33,489 nt of DNA from Anaerolineaceae bacterium UBA700. GTDB lineage: Bacteria; Chloroflexota; Anaerolineae; Anaerolineales; Anaerolineaceae. The number at the start of each line of letters is the position of its first letter. Within the stretch, counting starts at the first letter, position 1. The stretch is taken from the NCBI GenBank assembly GCA_002298885.1, contig DBMK01000048.1, forward strand, positions 1 to 33,489. The letters are read 5' to 3'. Shown piece by piece: positions 23,386 through 30,283 of this stretch. The notes under the pieces were generated by a model, which was not told where the DNA came from, made no database searches, and saw only the letters and a program-made list of their open reading frames with translations. A program made the translations under genes and the position numbers.

Positions 23386-24690
23386 CTAGCCAACAGTCCC
23401 ATAGAACAATGGCAGAGGCGGGCAGGGCTCATCGCTCCAGCGGTGCGCCTCCAGCAGGCGCTGTTTGGCCGCAGCCAGCTTTTGCGCATCGTTTGCATGC
23501 ACGGTGAATAGAGCCTCCCCTGCTTCTACTCGATCGCCGACCTTATGGTGGATGACGATGCCGACCGAATGGTCGATGGCATCGCTCTTTTTCGCTCGTC
23601 CCGCCCCCAGGTCAACCGAAGTCTCGCCAACCTCGCGGGCGTCGATTCCCGTCAGGAATCCGCCGCGCGGCGCCGGCACCGTTTCGATGAACGGCGCTTT
23701 TGCGAACTTACCAGGGTCGTCGACGTAAGTGGCGTCTCCACCCTGCGCCTGCACCAGTTGGCGGAACGTTTGCAGGCTGCGCCCTTCACGCAGGGCTGTT
23801 TCGGCCATTTGCCTCGCCGCTTCCAGGTCTGCCGCCTTCTGGCCGATGAGCAGAAGATGGCTCGCCACCACCAGGCAGTGCTCGCGAAAATCCTCCGGCC
23901 CGCCGCCGTGCAGTGTATCTAGCGCTTCCAGAACCTCCAGCGAGTTGCCAACGGCGTGCCCCAGGGGTTGGTTCATGTCCGAAAGCAGCGCCACCACCCG
24001 GCGCCCGGAAAGACGCCCAATGGCTACCATAAGCTCAGAAAGCTTGCGGCCTTCTTCAAGGGTGTGCATGAACGCCCCAACCCCCACTTTTACGTCCAAT
24101 ACGATCGCCTGCGCTCCAGCGGCGATCTTCTTGCTCATAATCGACGAGGCAATCAATGCCATTGAATCGACCGTTCCGGTCACGTCCCGCAGGGCGTAGA
24201 GCTTGCCGTCGGCCGGCGCCAGGTCGCCGGTCTGGCCGGTCAGCACCAGGCCGATCTGGCGCAGTTGGTCGATGAATTCCTTCTGGCTCAGGTCCGTGCG
24301 AAAACCGGGGATCGACTCCATCTTATCCAGCGTTCCGCCGCTGAAACCCAATCCCCGCCCCGACATCTTGCCCACCGGCAGGCCACAGGCCGCCACGGTC
24401 GGCTCCACCACCAGCGTGGTCTTGTCGCCGACGCCGCCGGTGGAGTGTTTGTCCACCGCGATCGGCACCACGTGAGACAGGTCGAGCATATCGCCTGAGT
24501 GCGTCATCGCCAGCGTCAGGTCGGTAGTTTCGCGGTCGCTCATGCCGTTCAATAATACGGCCATGGCCCAGGCCGAGGCCTGGTAATCGGTTATTTCGCC
24601 GCGGGTGAAACCCTGGATAAAGAATTCGATCTCTTCCCGGGTCAGCTCGCCCCCGTCCCGCTTCTTGATGATGATGTCTACTGGTCGCAT
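23386..24690 (-). CDS. pdp: Pyrimidine-nucleoside (thymidine) phosphorylase
   Basis: Phosphorolysis of thymidine/uridine in pyrimidine salvage. 434 residues with an N-terminal helical domain (MRPVDIIIKKRDGGELT), the phosphate-binding KHSTGGVGDKT at 81-91, MSGRGLGFSGGTLDKMESIPGF, the base-site region SSIMSKKIAAGA, VLDVKVGVGAFM, and the C-terminal beta-alpha hammerhead HHKVGDRVEAGE. The MRPVDIIIKKRDG start and length match Pdp/DeoA; the ATG at 24690 has GAGG upstream, and a longer frame to 24753 would cross the hairpin at 24716-24758. Whether it prefers thymidine alone or uridine as well cannot be told here; deoA is an alternative name. Confidence 0.94.
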   Translation of the reverse strand: MRPVDIIIKKRDGGELTREEIEFFIQGFTRGEITDYQASAWAMAVLLNGMSDRETTDLTLAMTHSGDMLDLSHVVPIAVDKHSTGGVGDKTTLVVEPTVAACGLPVGKMSGRGLGFSGGTLDKMESIPGFRTDLSQKEFIDQLRQIGLVLTGQTGDLAPADGKLYALRDVTGTVDSMALIASSIMSKKIAAGAQAIVLDVKVGVGAFMHTLEEGRKLSELMVAIGRLSGRRVVALLSDMNQPLGHAVGNSLEVLEALDTLHGGGPEDFREHCLVVASHLLLIGQKAADLEAARQMAETALREGRSLQTFRQLVQAQGGDATYVDDPGKFAKAPFIETVPAPRGGFLTGIDAREVGETSVDLGAGRAKKSDAIDHSVGIVIHHKVGDRVEAGEALFTVHANDAQKLAAAKQRLLEAHRWSDEPCPPLPLFYGTVG

Positions 24691-24715
24691 CTCCGCCTCG
24701 CCTGATCCTTTTTTA

Positions 24716-24758
24716 TTTATGTGGTTTTCGTTGGCTTCGCCAACGAAAACCACATAAA
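24716..24758. repeat. Perfect 20-bp inverted repeat with 3-nt loop
   Basis: TTTATGTGGTTTTCGTTGGC (24716-24735) is the exact reverse complement of 24739-24758, with loop TTC. There is no T-tract after it on either strand in the terminator position. It lies 26 bp upstream of the pdp start codon, between that gene and the jag terminator. Confidence 0.9.
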
Positions 24759-24800
24759 CACCGGACAGTTCATATTATATCCACTCCTGGTGGACTGGCA

Positions 24801-24850
24801 AAGAAAAAGGCGTTTCCTTCGGTGATCTACCAAAAGAAGCGCCTTTTTGC
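24801..24850 (-). terminator. Terminator of the rpmH-jag operon
   Basis: AAAAAGGCG (24804-24812) pairs with CGCCTTTTT (24840-24848), with further TTC/GAA pairs inside one mismatch and a loop of about 19 nt. On the minus strand the stem ends in TTTTTCTTT. It is 20 bp after the jag stop. Confidence 0.85.
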
Positions 24851-24869
24851 AGGCTCCCCCTGGGCCGGA

Positions 24870-25640
24870 TTACTTCTTGAGAAAAATAGTTACCTTACGG
24901 TTCGGCTCTTCGCCGATGCTTTCCGTCGTGACCTCTGCATGGTCGCGCAGTTCCAGATGGATGACCCGCCGCTCGCTGGCCGGCATCGGTTCCAGCACCT
25001 GCTTGCGGCCAGTATGGATGGCCTGCTCCGCCATCTTGCGCGCCAGTTGGCGCAGAGAGCGTTCGCGCCTTGCCCGGTATCCCTGGATGTCGATCAAGAG
25101 GGGCACCCAATGCCCAACTTCTTTTCCGACGATCAGGCTGGTGATGTATTGCAGGGCGTTCAGCGTCTCCGAGCGCCGGCCAATGAGGATGCTCAGGTCA
25201 TCTCCCTGAATATCCACCAGGATCACTGGCTCGTCGCGCGATTCCTGCGCCTGGACGTAGCGCGCCGCCACTTTTGCGCGCACCTTCATCTTTTCCAGCA
25301 GCTCCGAAACAACTTCTTTGGCAATGTGCAGGGCGTTTTCATCCCCGGCCACCACTTCAACCGGCCCGGCTTCTTCTAGTTCGGATTCGAGAGGCGCCTC
25401 CTCAAGCAGTTGCTCTGAATGTTCTTCGATTTCTTCCATTTCTCGCGAAGAATTTTGCGGCAGGATCGTCAGGCGCACCCGCGCCTGCCGCCCGCCGAGG
25501 CCAAAAAGGCCACGACTGCCCGCATCCAATACCTCGACTTTCACGGATTCTCGAGGAAGGCCAAGCTGGCCTAACCCGCGGCTGATAGCATCCTCCACGG
25601 AAGGGGCAATGATTTCAAGTGTTGTTTTTTCCGAGCTCAT
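24870..25640 (-). CDS. jag: Jag/KhpB (EloR) RNA-binding protein
   Basis: 256 residues: an N-terminal Jag_N domain (1-52, with LDAGSRGLFGLGGRQARV), an acidic linker (65-100), a KH domain (about 105-180, with the IGRRSETLNALQ loop at 153-164) and an R3H domain (about 190-250, RRVIH with R224 and H228). In Gram-positive bacteria KhpB binds RNA and helps control cell elongation. It sits directly after yidC, the conserved position in bacteria. GAGGAA is placed before the ATG, and a terminator follows. All expected domains are present. Confidence 0.95.
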   Translation of the reverse strand: MSSEKTTLEIIAPSVEDAISRGLGQLGLPRESVKVEVLDAGSRGLFGLGGRQARVRLTILPQNSSREMEEIEEHSEQLLEEAPLESELEEAGPVEVVAGDENALHIAKEVVSELLEKMKVRAKVAARYVQAQESRDEPVILVDIQGDDLSILIGRRSETLNALQYITSLIVGKEVGHWVPLLIDIQGYRARRERSLRQLARKMAEQAIHTGRKQVLEPMPASERRVIHLELRDHAEVTTESIGEEPNRKVTIFLKK

Positions 25641-25664
25641 GGTTTCCTCACGCCAACCAGCTAA

Positions 25665-26636
25665 TTATTTAATTTTGGAGGACCCGCTTTTGACTGGTTT
25701 GGCGATATTCGCTTTCTTTACCTTGCTTGATCCGGAGCCATTCGATTTTGGCGTTGCCGGCACGGTGGCTTTGGCGGAAGTTTCAGGCAGAGACCGTTGT
25801 TCTTTCACGGACGGCTCGGCCAATGGCTTTTGAGATTTGGAAGCCCCCTTTCCGACAGCCACAGGCGCCGGTTTGTAAAAAGGATTGAGGTTCTTCCAAT
25901 TCACCTTCCCCAGCAGTGCATACTGGCCCACGCCGAACAAGTTCGAGATGATGAAATACAGCGAAATGCCGGAGGCCAGGGTCAGGCCAAGGTACCCCAT
26001 CAACAAGGGCATGTAAATATTCATCATGCCACCCAGCATGTTGGCCTGGCTGTTATTGGGATCCGCCGGTGGCTGCATCAAGCGGCTTTGCATCCAGGTG
26101 GTGACCAGTACGATGATTGCCATGACCGGAATGCCGAAAGACAATCCCGGGATGATCAGGCGCTCGGGTTGGCCTAGGTCCATCCACAGGAACTGGCTCT
26201 TGATAGGCATCAAGTTGGCAACGTTCAAAAAACCTGGATAGATGTGGCGCGTCAGCGCCAGGAGCTGCAGCGGTGAGGTGGCAATTGACTGCTGCAAGGA
26301 TTGGTACAGGCCGATGATGATTGGGAATTGGATCAACAATGGCAGGCAGGAGGCAAAGGGATTGACGCCCAGTTCCTTCTGCAGTTTCATCTGCTCCTGG
26401 GCCAATTTCTCCTTATCGTTCTTGTATTTGACTTGTATTTCTTTCCATTTTGGATTGCTTTGCAGCTCTTGCATTGCACCAGCGCTCTTGATCTGTTTCA
26501 CCATTAGCGGGTGGGTCAGCAGCCGGATCACGATGGTGAACAGGATGATGGCGACTCCAAAATTCCCGACAACAGAATAGATGAACAGGAGCACATTGAT
26601 AAACGGCTGTAAGATCACAACTTGCCAGATATCCAT
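25665..26636 (-). CDS. yidC: Membrane protein insertase YidC (Oxa1 family)
   Basis: Inserts and folds membrane proteins, alone or with SecYEG. 323 residues: hydrophobic segments at about 8-50, 110-132, 165-190 and 207-245, and the groove arginine R38 in TIVIRLL. The cytosolic hairpin (QELQSNPKWKEIQVKYKNDKEK) is followed by VNPFASCLPLLIQFPI. There is no large periplasmic P1 domain and no lipobox, so it is the short type with five core helices. The C-terminal 75 residues are a basic, Ser/Lys/Pro-rich tail, as expected for ribosome contact. It lies between a PQQ-propeller lipoprotein gene (14 bp upstream) and jag. Confidence 0.95.
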   Translation of the reverse strand: MDIWQVVILQPFINVLLFIYSVVGNFGVAIILFTIVIRLLTHPLMVKQIKSAGAMQELQSNPKWKEIQVKYKNDKEKLAQEQMKLQKELGVNPFASCLPLLIQFPIIIGLYQSLQQSIATSPLQLLALTRHIYPGFLNVANLMPIKSQFLWMDLGQPERLIIPGLSFGIPVMAIIVLVTTWMQSRLMQPPADPNNSQANMLGGMMNIYMPLLMGYLGLTLASGISLYFIISNLFGVGQYALLGKVNWKNLNPFYKPAPVAVGKGASKSQKPLAEPSVKEQRSLPETSAKATVPATPKSNGSGSSKVKKANIAKPVKSGSSKIK

Positions 26637-26650
26637 AGATCAACCTACCT

Positions 26651-27721
26651 TTACTTTGGTACCGTAAACGTCCAGGCATCCTTGCCTGTAAAATCGTAGG
26701 CAGCAAGCAAGGTGTCTTTGTCACCCTGAGTGACGCCCACCACCACCTGCTGGCCGGCGACAACGGGCGATGAATACAGTTTACCATTAATTGTTTTATT
26801 CCAACTCATCTTGCCATCGTAACCAATCATGAATACGGTGCCATTTTCAGTTGCAAAAACCAAACCATCCGGCGTGACTGCCGGCGCGCACAGGATGGGG
26901 CCGGCTGCAGTCACGTCGCCCCAGGTCGAGCGTCCGTCTTTGGCCGAAACGGCATACACCTTGTTATTCAGGTCGCCAAAGTAGACCACGCCGTCTTTCA
27001 CCACCGGCACGGCCCAAATACTGCCGCTGGGCTTGAAGTGCCAGAGGATATCGCCCCGGTTAGAGGTCACGGCCAGCACCTCATCGCCTAACGTGCTCAA
27101 ATACAGGTTGCCGTCATCGCCCAGCGCAACGCCATACACGCCAGAAGCGCCCAGATCCGTCTTCCAGATCAGCGATCCGTCGCTGATGTTGACCGCATAC
27201 AGGAAATGATCCATTGACGGCACGTAGACCACTTTACCGTCGCTGGCCGGCCTGGCCCAAAATGGTCCCGTGGCGGTGTATTTCCAGGATACTTTCCCAT
27301 CCAGGGTGAGCGCATACAAGTTTCCATCCGAAGAAGGCGCAAGGATCGTTTGGCCGACGATCAAAGCGCTGGCAATCCACTGGCCTTTGGCATCCGTGTT
27401 TACCCATTTCTCGGCGCCATTACCGGTGTCCAGTCCAAAAAGCGAGTTTTGATAATCGCCCACCACGGCGATTGAATCACTCAAGGCCGGGTCTGCAAAA
27501 AACTGTTTGGCTGCATCCGCCTTTTCCGGGTAACGCCAGGCCATACTGCCGTTCTTGGCGTCGACCTTGTATACCCCGGTGGCGTATGCGACGTAGACGA
27601 AATCACCCTGGGTGGTGACTGTCACCCCCGGCCAGCTCGACATGGGCAGCGCGCCGCATGCGCTTAACAACAGGCTGGCAAGGATCACGACGAACAACAC
27701 TTTCATCTTTGAAAAATTCAT
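26651..27721 (-). CDS. PQQ-type beta-propeller lipoprotein (BamB-like fold)
   Basis: 356 residues with a lipoprotein signal peptide: a hydrophobic 8-20 then LLLSAC with C22 as the lipidated cysteine. The rest consists of about seven repeats of the PQQ-propeller type, e.g. GSMAWRYP, DGKVSWKYTATG, DGSLIWKTDLG, RGDILWHFKPSG and DGKMSWNKTING, each followed by a VYVPS/LYLST-like strand. There are no catalytic residues of quinoprotein dehydrogenases, so a binding or assembly role like that of BamB is more likely. Its position between yidD and yidC suggests work with YidC on exported or membrane proteins (inference). It would be a substrate of the lgt and lspA products in this window. Confidence 0.88.
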   Translation of the reverse strand: MNFSKMKVLFVVILASLLLSACGALPMSSWPGVTVTTQGDFVYVAYATGVYKVDAKNGSMAWRYPEKADAAKQFFADPALSDSIAVVGDYQNSLFGLDTGNGAEKWVNTDAKGQWIASALIVGQTILAPSSDGNLYALTLDGKVSWKYTATGPFWARPASDGKVVYVPSMDHFLYAVNISDGSLIWKTDLGASGVYGVALGDDGNLYLSTLGDEVLAVTSNRGDILWHFKPSGSIWAVPVVKDGVVYFGDLNNKVYAVSAKDGRSTWGDVTAAGPILCAPAVTPDGLVFATENGTVFMIGYDGKMSWNKTINGKLYSSPVVAGQQVVVGVTQGDKDTLLAAYDFTGKDAWTFTVPK

Positions 27722-27763
27722 GCTATTTGACTTCTCTATCTTAGGTAGGTCGGCGGCTTGCCC

Positions 27764-28045
27764 TCAAGGGACCGGATCATAACCGCCAGGGTTGAACGGA
27801 TTGCACCGCAGCACACGCCAAACCGCCATCGCCGTACCTTTAAAAATACCGTATTTATAAATTGCCTGGTAACCGTAGTGCGAACAGGTAGGGTAAAACC
27901 GGCAGGTATCCGGCGGAAGCGAAGGTGAAACGACTTTTTGGTATAAACGGATAAGCGCCAGGAGGGGAATCCTGGGAATATTCCTGAGGCTGCGGGGCAA
28001 ATCGCGCAAGCGCGGCTCATTCGGATATTCATACCTGGCATTCAT
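27764..28045 (-). CDS. yidD: Membrane protein insertion efficiency factor YidD
   Basis: 93 residues, the usual size. The DUF37 core is clear: [25 protein letters not shown] and [24 protein letters not shown], with the conserved cysteines. An N-terminal stretch ([15 protein letters not shown]) is longer than in E. coli. The ATG at 28045 overlaps the rnpA stop by 4 bp and has GGAGGT upstream; a longer frame to 28195 lies inside rnpA and was rejected. YidD assists YidC-dependent insertion at the inner face of the membrane. Confidence 0.94.
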   Translation of the reverse strand: MNARYEYPNEPRLRDLPRSLRNIPRIPLLALIRLYQKVVSPSLPPDTCRFYPTCSHYGYQAIYKYGIFKGTAMAVWRVLRCNPFNPGGYDPVP

Positions 28046-28389
28046 TTTTCGACCTCCACCAATAAACCGGCGCTGCCCAAAAGCGACGACACGGCCAGCC
28101 GGACCTGCTCGTAATCGGCGCGGCCGATTGCTTTGCGGGCCAGGAAGATCAAATCCCAACCGGCGCAGATCGTGGGGAGAACTGGCTCGATGCATGCCCG
28201 GATACGCCGCTTGGCCCGGTTCCGGTTAACCGCATTCCCAACCGCATGGCTGGCTGCAACGCCCACTCTCACAACCTTCTCTTGATTTGGTAAGGTAAGT
28301 AACACAACAAGCGGGTGGGCATAGGACTTGCCAAAACGCCGCACCCGCTTGAAGTCAGTCGACCGGGTAAGGCGAAACTTTCGTTTCAC
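28042..28389 (-). CDS. rnpA: Ribonuclease P protein component
   Basis: 115-residue protein subunit of RNase P, which matures tRNA 5' ends with the catalytic RNA (not in this window). Features: the N-terminal [19 protein letters not shown], the central [24 protein letters not shown] with the RNR motif, and [10 protein letters not shown] in the last third. It lies between rpmH (92 bp upstream) and yidD (4-bp overlap), its usual place in bacterial genomes. Confidence 0.95.
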   Translation of the reverse strand: MKRKFRLTRSTDFKRVRRFGKSYAHPLVVLLTLPNQEKVVRVGVAASHAVGNAVNRNRAKRRIRACIEPVLPTICAGWDLIFLARKAIGRADYEQVRLAVSSLLGSAGLLVEVEK

Positions 28390-28481
28390 CTTTACACCTG
28401 TCTGTAAAATAAGTTGGACAGGCCGACCATTCCATATTCGCTAATGGGGGAACTGCTCCTTGAGGATTTCCACGGAAAAGG

Positions 28482-28652
28482 CTAGAACCGGATCCGCTTT
28501 ACATGGTTGTTCATGGTAACCGTGAGGCGCAAGCGACCCTTCAGGCGGCGGCGCTTGAGGACCTCGCGCCCATCGCGGGTTTCCATGCGGGAGCGGAAAC
28601 CGTGGACACGGATCCGATGGTGAATCTTGGGTTGATAAGTTCGCTTCGGCAT
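28482..28652 (-). CDS. rpmH: 50S ribosomal protein L34 (bL34), with C-terminal extension
   Basis: 56 residues starting [20 protein letters not shown], continuing [20 protein letters not shown] and LRLTV, the complete L34 pattern. Most L34 proteins (about 44-46 residues) end at this point; here [11 protein letters not shown] follows before the TAG. AAAGGA is 6 nt before the ATG. First gene of the operon rpmH-rnpA-yidD-PQQ lipoprotein-yidC-jag, behind a strong promoter at 28771-28799 and a hairpin in its leader. Confidence 0.95.
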   Translation of the reverse strand: MPKRTYQPKIHHRIRVHGFRSRMETRDGREVLKRRRLKGRLRLTVTMNNHVKRIRF

Positions 28653-28694
28653 GCTGAATCCTTTCCTTCTTTATAATTTCAATGCAAAGTGCGG

Positions 28695-28739
28695 TGTCGT
28701 GTTTTTTGGGCCGGCCTTGCCAGCCCAAAAAGCGCGACA
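28695..28739 (-). other. Long hairpin in the rpmH leader
   Basis: TTTTTGGGCCGGC (28703-28715) pairs with 28719-28731 around a 3-nt loop, with one G-U pair on the transcribed strand; TGTCG/CGACA continue the stem outside a 3x3 internal loop. It lies between the predicted start of transcription (about 28764) and the rpmH Shine-Dalgarno sequence. No T-tract follows, so it is not a terminator. Confidence 0.75.
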
Positions 28740-28770
28740 GTCCCCATTGATTGTGACGATACGAAAATTG

Positions 28771-28799
28771 ATTATACCTTAACGTGCCCGGGGGGTCAA
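28771..28799 (-). promoter_or_regulatory. Strong sigma-70-type promoter of the rpmH operon
   Basis: On the minus strand TTGACC (28799-28794), a 17-bp spacer and a perfect TATAAT (28776-28771). The predicted start is near 28764, giving a leader of about 110 nt before rpmH. Confidence 0.85.
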
Positions 28800-28808
28800 A
28801 CCCTTTTT

Positions 28809-29522
28809 CTACGCCTCACTGCTTTCGTGGACGTGGTTATGGTTGTGGATGAGCTGAGCCGGCGAAGCCAGCAATTTGGCCAGTTGTTTCATCCCATCCT
28901 GGTCGGTAATTGCCAGCACTTCGTCGCCCGCCTCGAATTCCGCCGAACCGCGCGGGATCATCACCTCGCCTTTGCGGATGATCGCCGCAATTACGCAGTG
29001 GTCCGGCAGGCCCATCTCACGGATTGGCACGCCGATCGCCCGCGCCCCCTCGGGGATTTTTTCTTCAACCAGCGAATAATTGCCCCGGCGTAGCTTGAGC
29101 AGGGTCATCATGTCGCCCATGGACATCTCTTCCTCAATCAGGTGCGCCAGGATTTCGGCCTGGTTGAGCGCCACGTCAACGTGGAAGGTGCTGTCGAACA
29201 TCCAGGCGTCCCTCGGGTTATTCACCCGCGCAATCGTACGCCGCAATTGGTATTGGGTGCGGGCCAGGTAGCACAGCACAAGGTTGGTCGAATCGCTGGT
29301 CGTGCAGGCTGCCATAACGTCGGCCTCGCGGATGCCCGCCCTCTCGAGCACGCTCGGGTCGATTGGATCGCCTTCGAAAATGCTCTCCGTCGGCAGCTCG
29401 CGATGAATGCGCGCCAGCACATCCTTCCGGTTATCGATAATATGGACCTCGTGGTCCTGCCGCAGTAACGCTCGCGCCAGTTGTGCGCCCGTTCGCCCAC
29501 CGCCTGCAACAATCACCAACAT
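28809..29522 (-). CDS. RCK/TrkA-family potassium channel regulatory protein (second of a pair)
   Basis: 237 residues: an RCK_N Rossmann domain with GGGRTG at residues 7-12 and the acidic end of the second strand (HIIDNRKD), then an RCK_C (TrkA_C) domain from about 155 to 225 (KIPEGARAIGVPIREMGLP, FEAGDEVLAITD). The His-rich tail NHNHVHESSEA is unusual. It would bind NAD(H)/ATP and perhaps c-di-AMP and gate a K+ channel or transporter. The ATG at 29522 follows the stop of the first RCK gene with one base between and has AGGAGGT upstream. A longer frame to 29579 lies in the previous gene. No TrkH/KtrB subunit is near. Confidence 0.9.
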   Translation of the reverse strand: MLVIVAGGGRTGAQLARALLRQDHEVHIIDNRKDVLARIHRELPTESIFEGDPIDPSVLERAGIREADVMAACTTSDSTNLVLCYLARTQYQLRRTIARVNNPRDAWMFDSTFHVDVALNQAEILAHLIEEEMSMGDMMTLLKLRRGNYSLVEEKIPEGARAIGVPIREMGLPDHCVIAAIIRKGEVMIPRGSAEFEAGDEVLAITDQDGMKQLAKLLASPAQLIHNHNHVHESSEA

Positions 29523-29523
29523 C

Positions 29524-30186
29524 TTACACCTCCTCCGGACGCTGTGAGATCCTGGACCATAACGACTCGGTCCCATCAATTGTGGCGCTGTAATGCAGCA
29601 AATCCCCGGCCCGAAGGACCGTATCCCGGTTGGGCAGGAAGGCGCTCCCGGAACGAGTCAGCGACACCAGCACGCAGTCCGGACAGCTAATCAGCTTGTC
29701 GATCGGCTGGCCGTCCCACGTCTCTGGAATGGTAATTTCGTACACCTCAACCTCGCCGTTGCCCGCTGAGAAAACCGTGCGGATTTCGGTGTGATACACC
29801 ATTTCTTCCAAACGCTGCGCCGCCCAACTGGTGGCGTTTATGCACTGGAGGTTAAACGCCTCGTATAACGAGCGGTTATGCGGCTCGTAATTCCTGGCGA
29901 TCACGTTTGGGATGTGGTAGCGCGTGCGCACGGCATGCCCTATGACCAGGTTAGTTGCATCCGAATTGGTCGTTACCACCACTGCATCGCAGGACTCGAT
30001 CCCTGCCCGGTGCAGCACTTCCTGGGCCATCGCATCGCCCTCGTAAAACCGCCCCTGGAAATCCGGCGGCAGGGCATTGAATGCCGTCTCTTCGACGTCA
30101 ATCACCGCCACGTCGTGGCCGCGTTTAAACAGGCGGTAAGCCAGGTCCGCTCCCATCCTGCCGCATCCCATTACAATTACTCTCAT
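29524..30186 (-). CDS. RCK/TrkA-family potassium channel regulatory protein (first of a pair)
   Basis: 220 residues. RCK_N starts at once with MRVIVMGCGRMGADLA (GxGxxG at 7-12) and VAVIDVEE; TTNSDATNLVIGHAVR matches the nucleotide pocket. RCK_C runs from about 143 to 205 (EITIPETWDGQPIDKL, LRAGDLLHY). It lies 97 bp downstream of the kimA-like gene and is coupled to the second RCK gene. The pair could form a hetero-octameric ring, as in Trk/Ktr systems. Partner membrane protein: a Trk/Ktr subunit elsewhere, or functionally the KimA-type transporter upstream. GAGGAA is present before the ATG. Confidence 0.9.
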   Translation of the reverse strand: MRVIVMGCGRMGADLAYRLFKRGHDVAVIDVEETAFNALPPDFQGRFYEGDAMAQEVLHRAGIESCDAVVVTTNSDATNLVIGHAVRTRYHIPNVIARNYEPHNRSLYEAFNLQCINATSWAAQRLEEMVYHTEIRTVFSAGNGEVEVYEITIPETWDGQPIDKLISCPDCVLVSLTRSGSAFLPNRDTVLRAGDLLHYSATIDGTESLWSRISQRPEEV

Positions 30187-30229
30187 AAATTCCTCACATT
30201 GATCTTCAATCAGACCTGATCTATTCTTG

Positions 30230-30259
30230 GATAGACAGGTTATGTGCCTGTTACCTATC
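30230..30259. repeat. Small imperfect hairpin between the kimA-like gene and the RCK gene
   Basis: GATAGACAGG (30230-30239) pairs with CCTGT-CTATC halves at 30247-30259, with a 3-nt bulge and a 7-nt loop. There is no T-tract. It may be an mRNA processing or stability element, or chance. Confidence 0.35.
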
Positions 30260-30283
30260 CCTAATTTTCCATTTTATTGCGAA

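Noticed and set aside
28441..28728. Open frame of 95 codons overlapping rpmH on the same strand
   Set aside because: It is out of frame with the complete L34 sequence at 28482-28652 and contains Pro/His/Gly-rich sequence without similarity.
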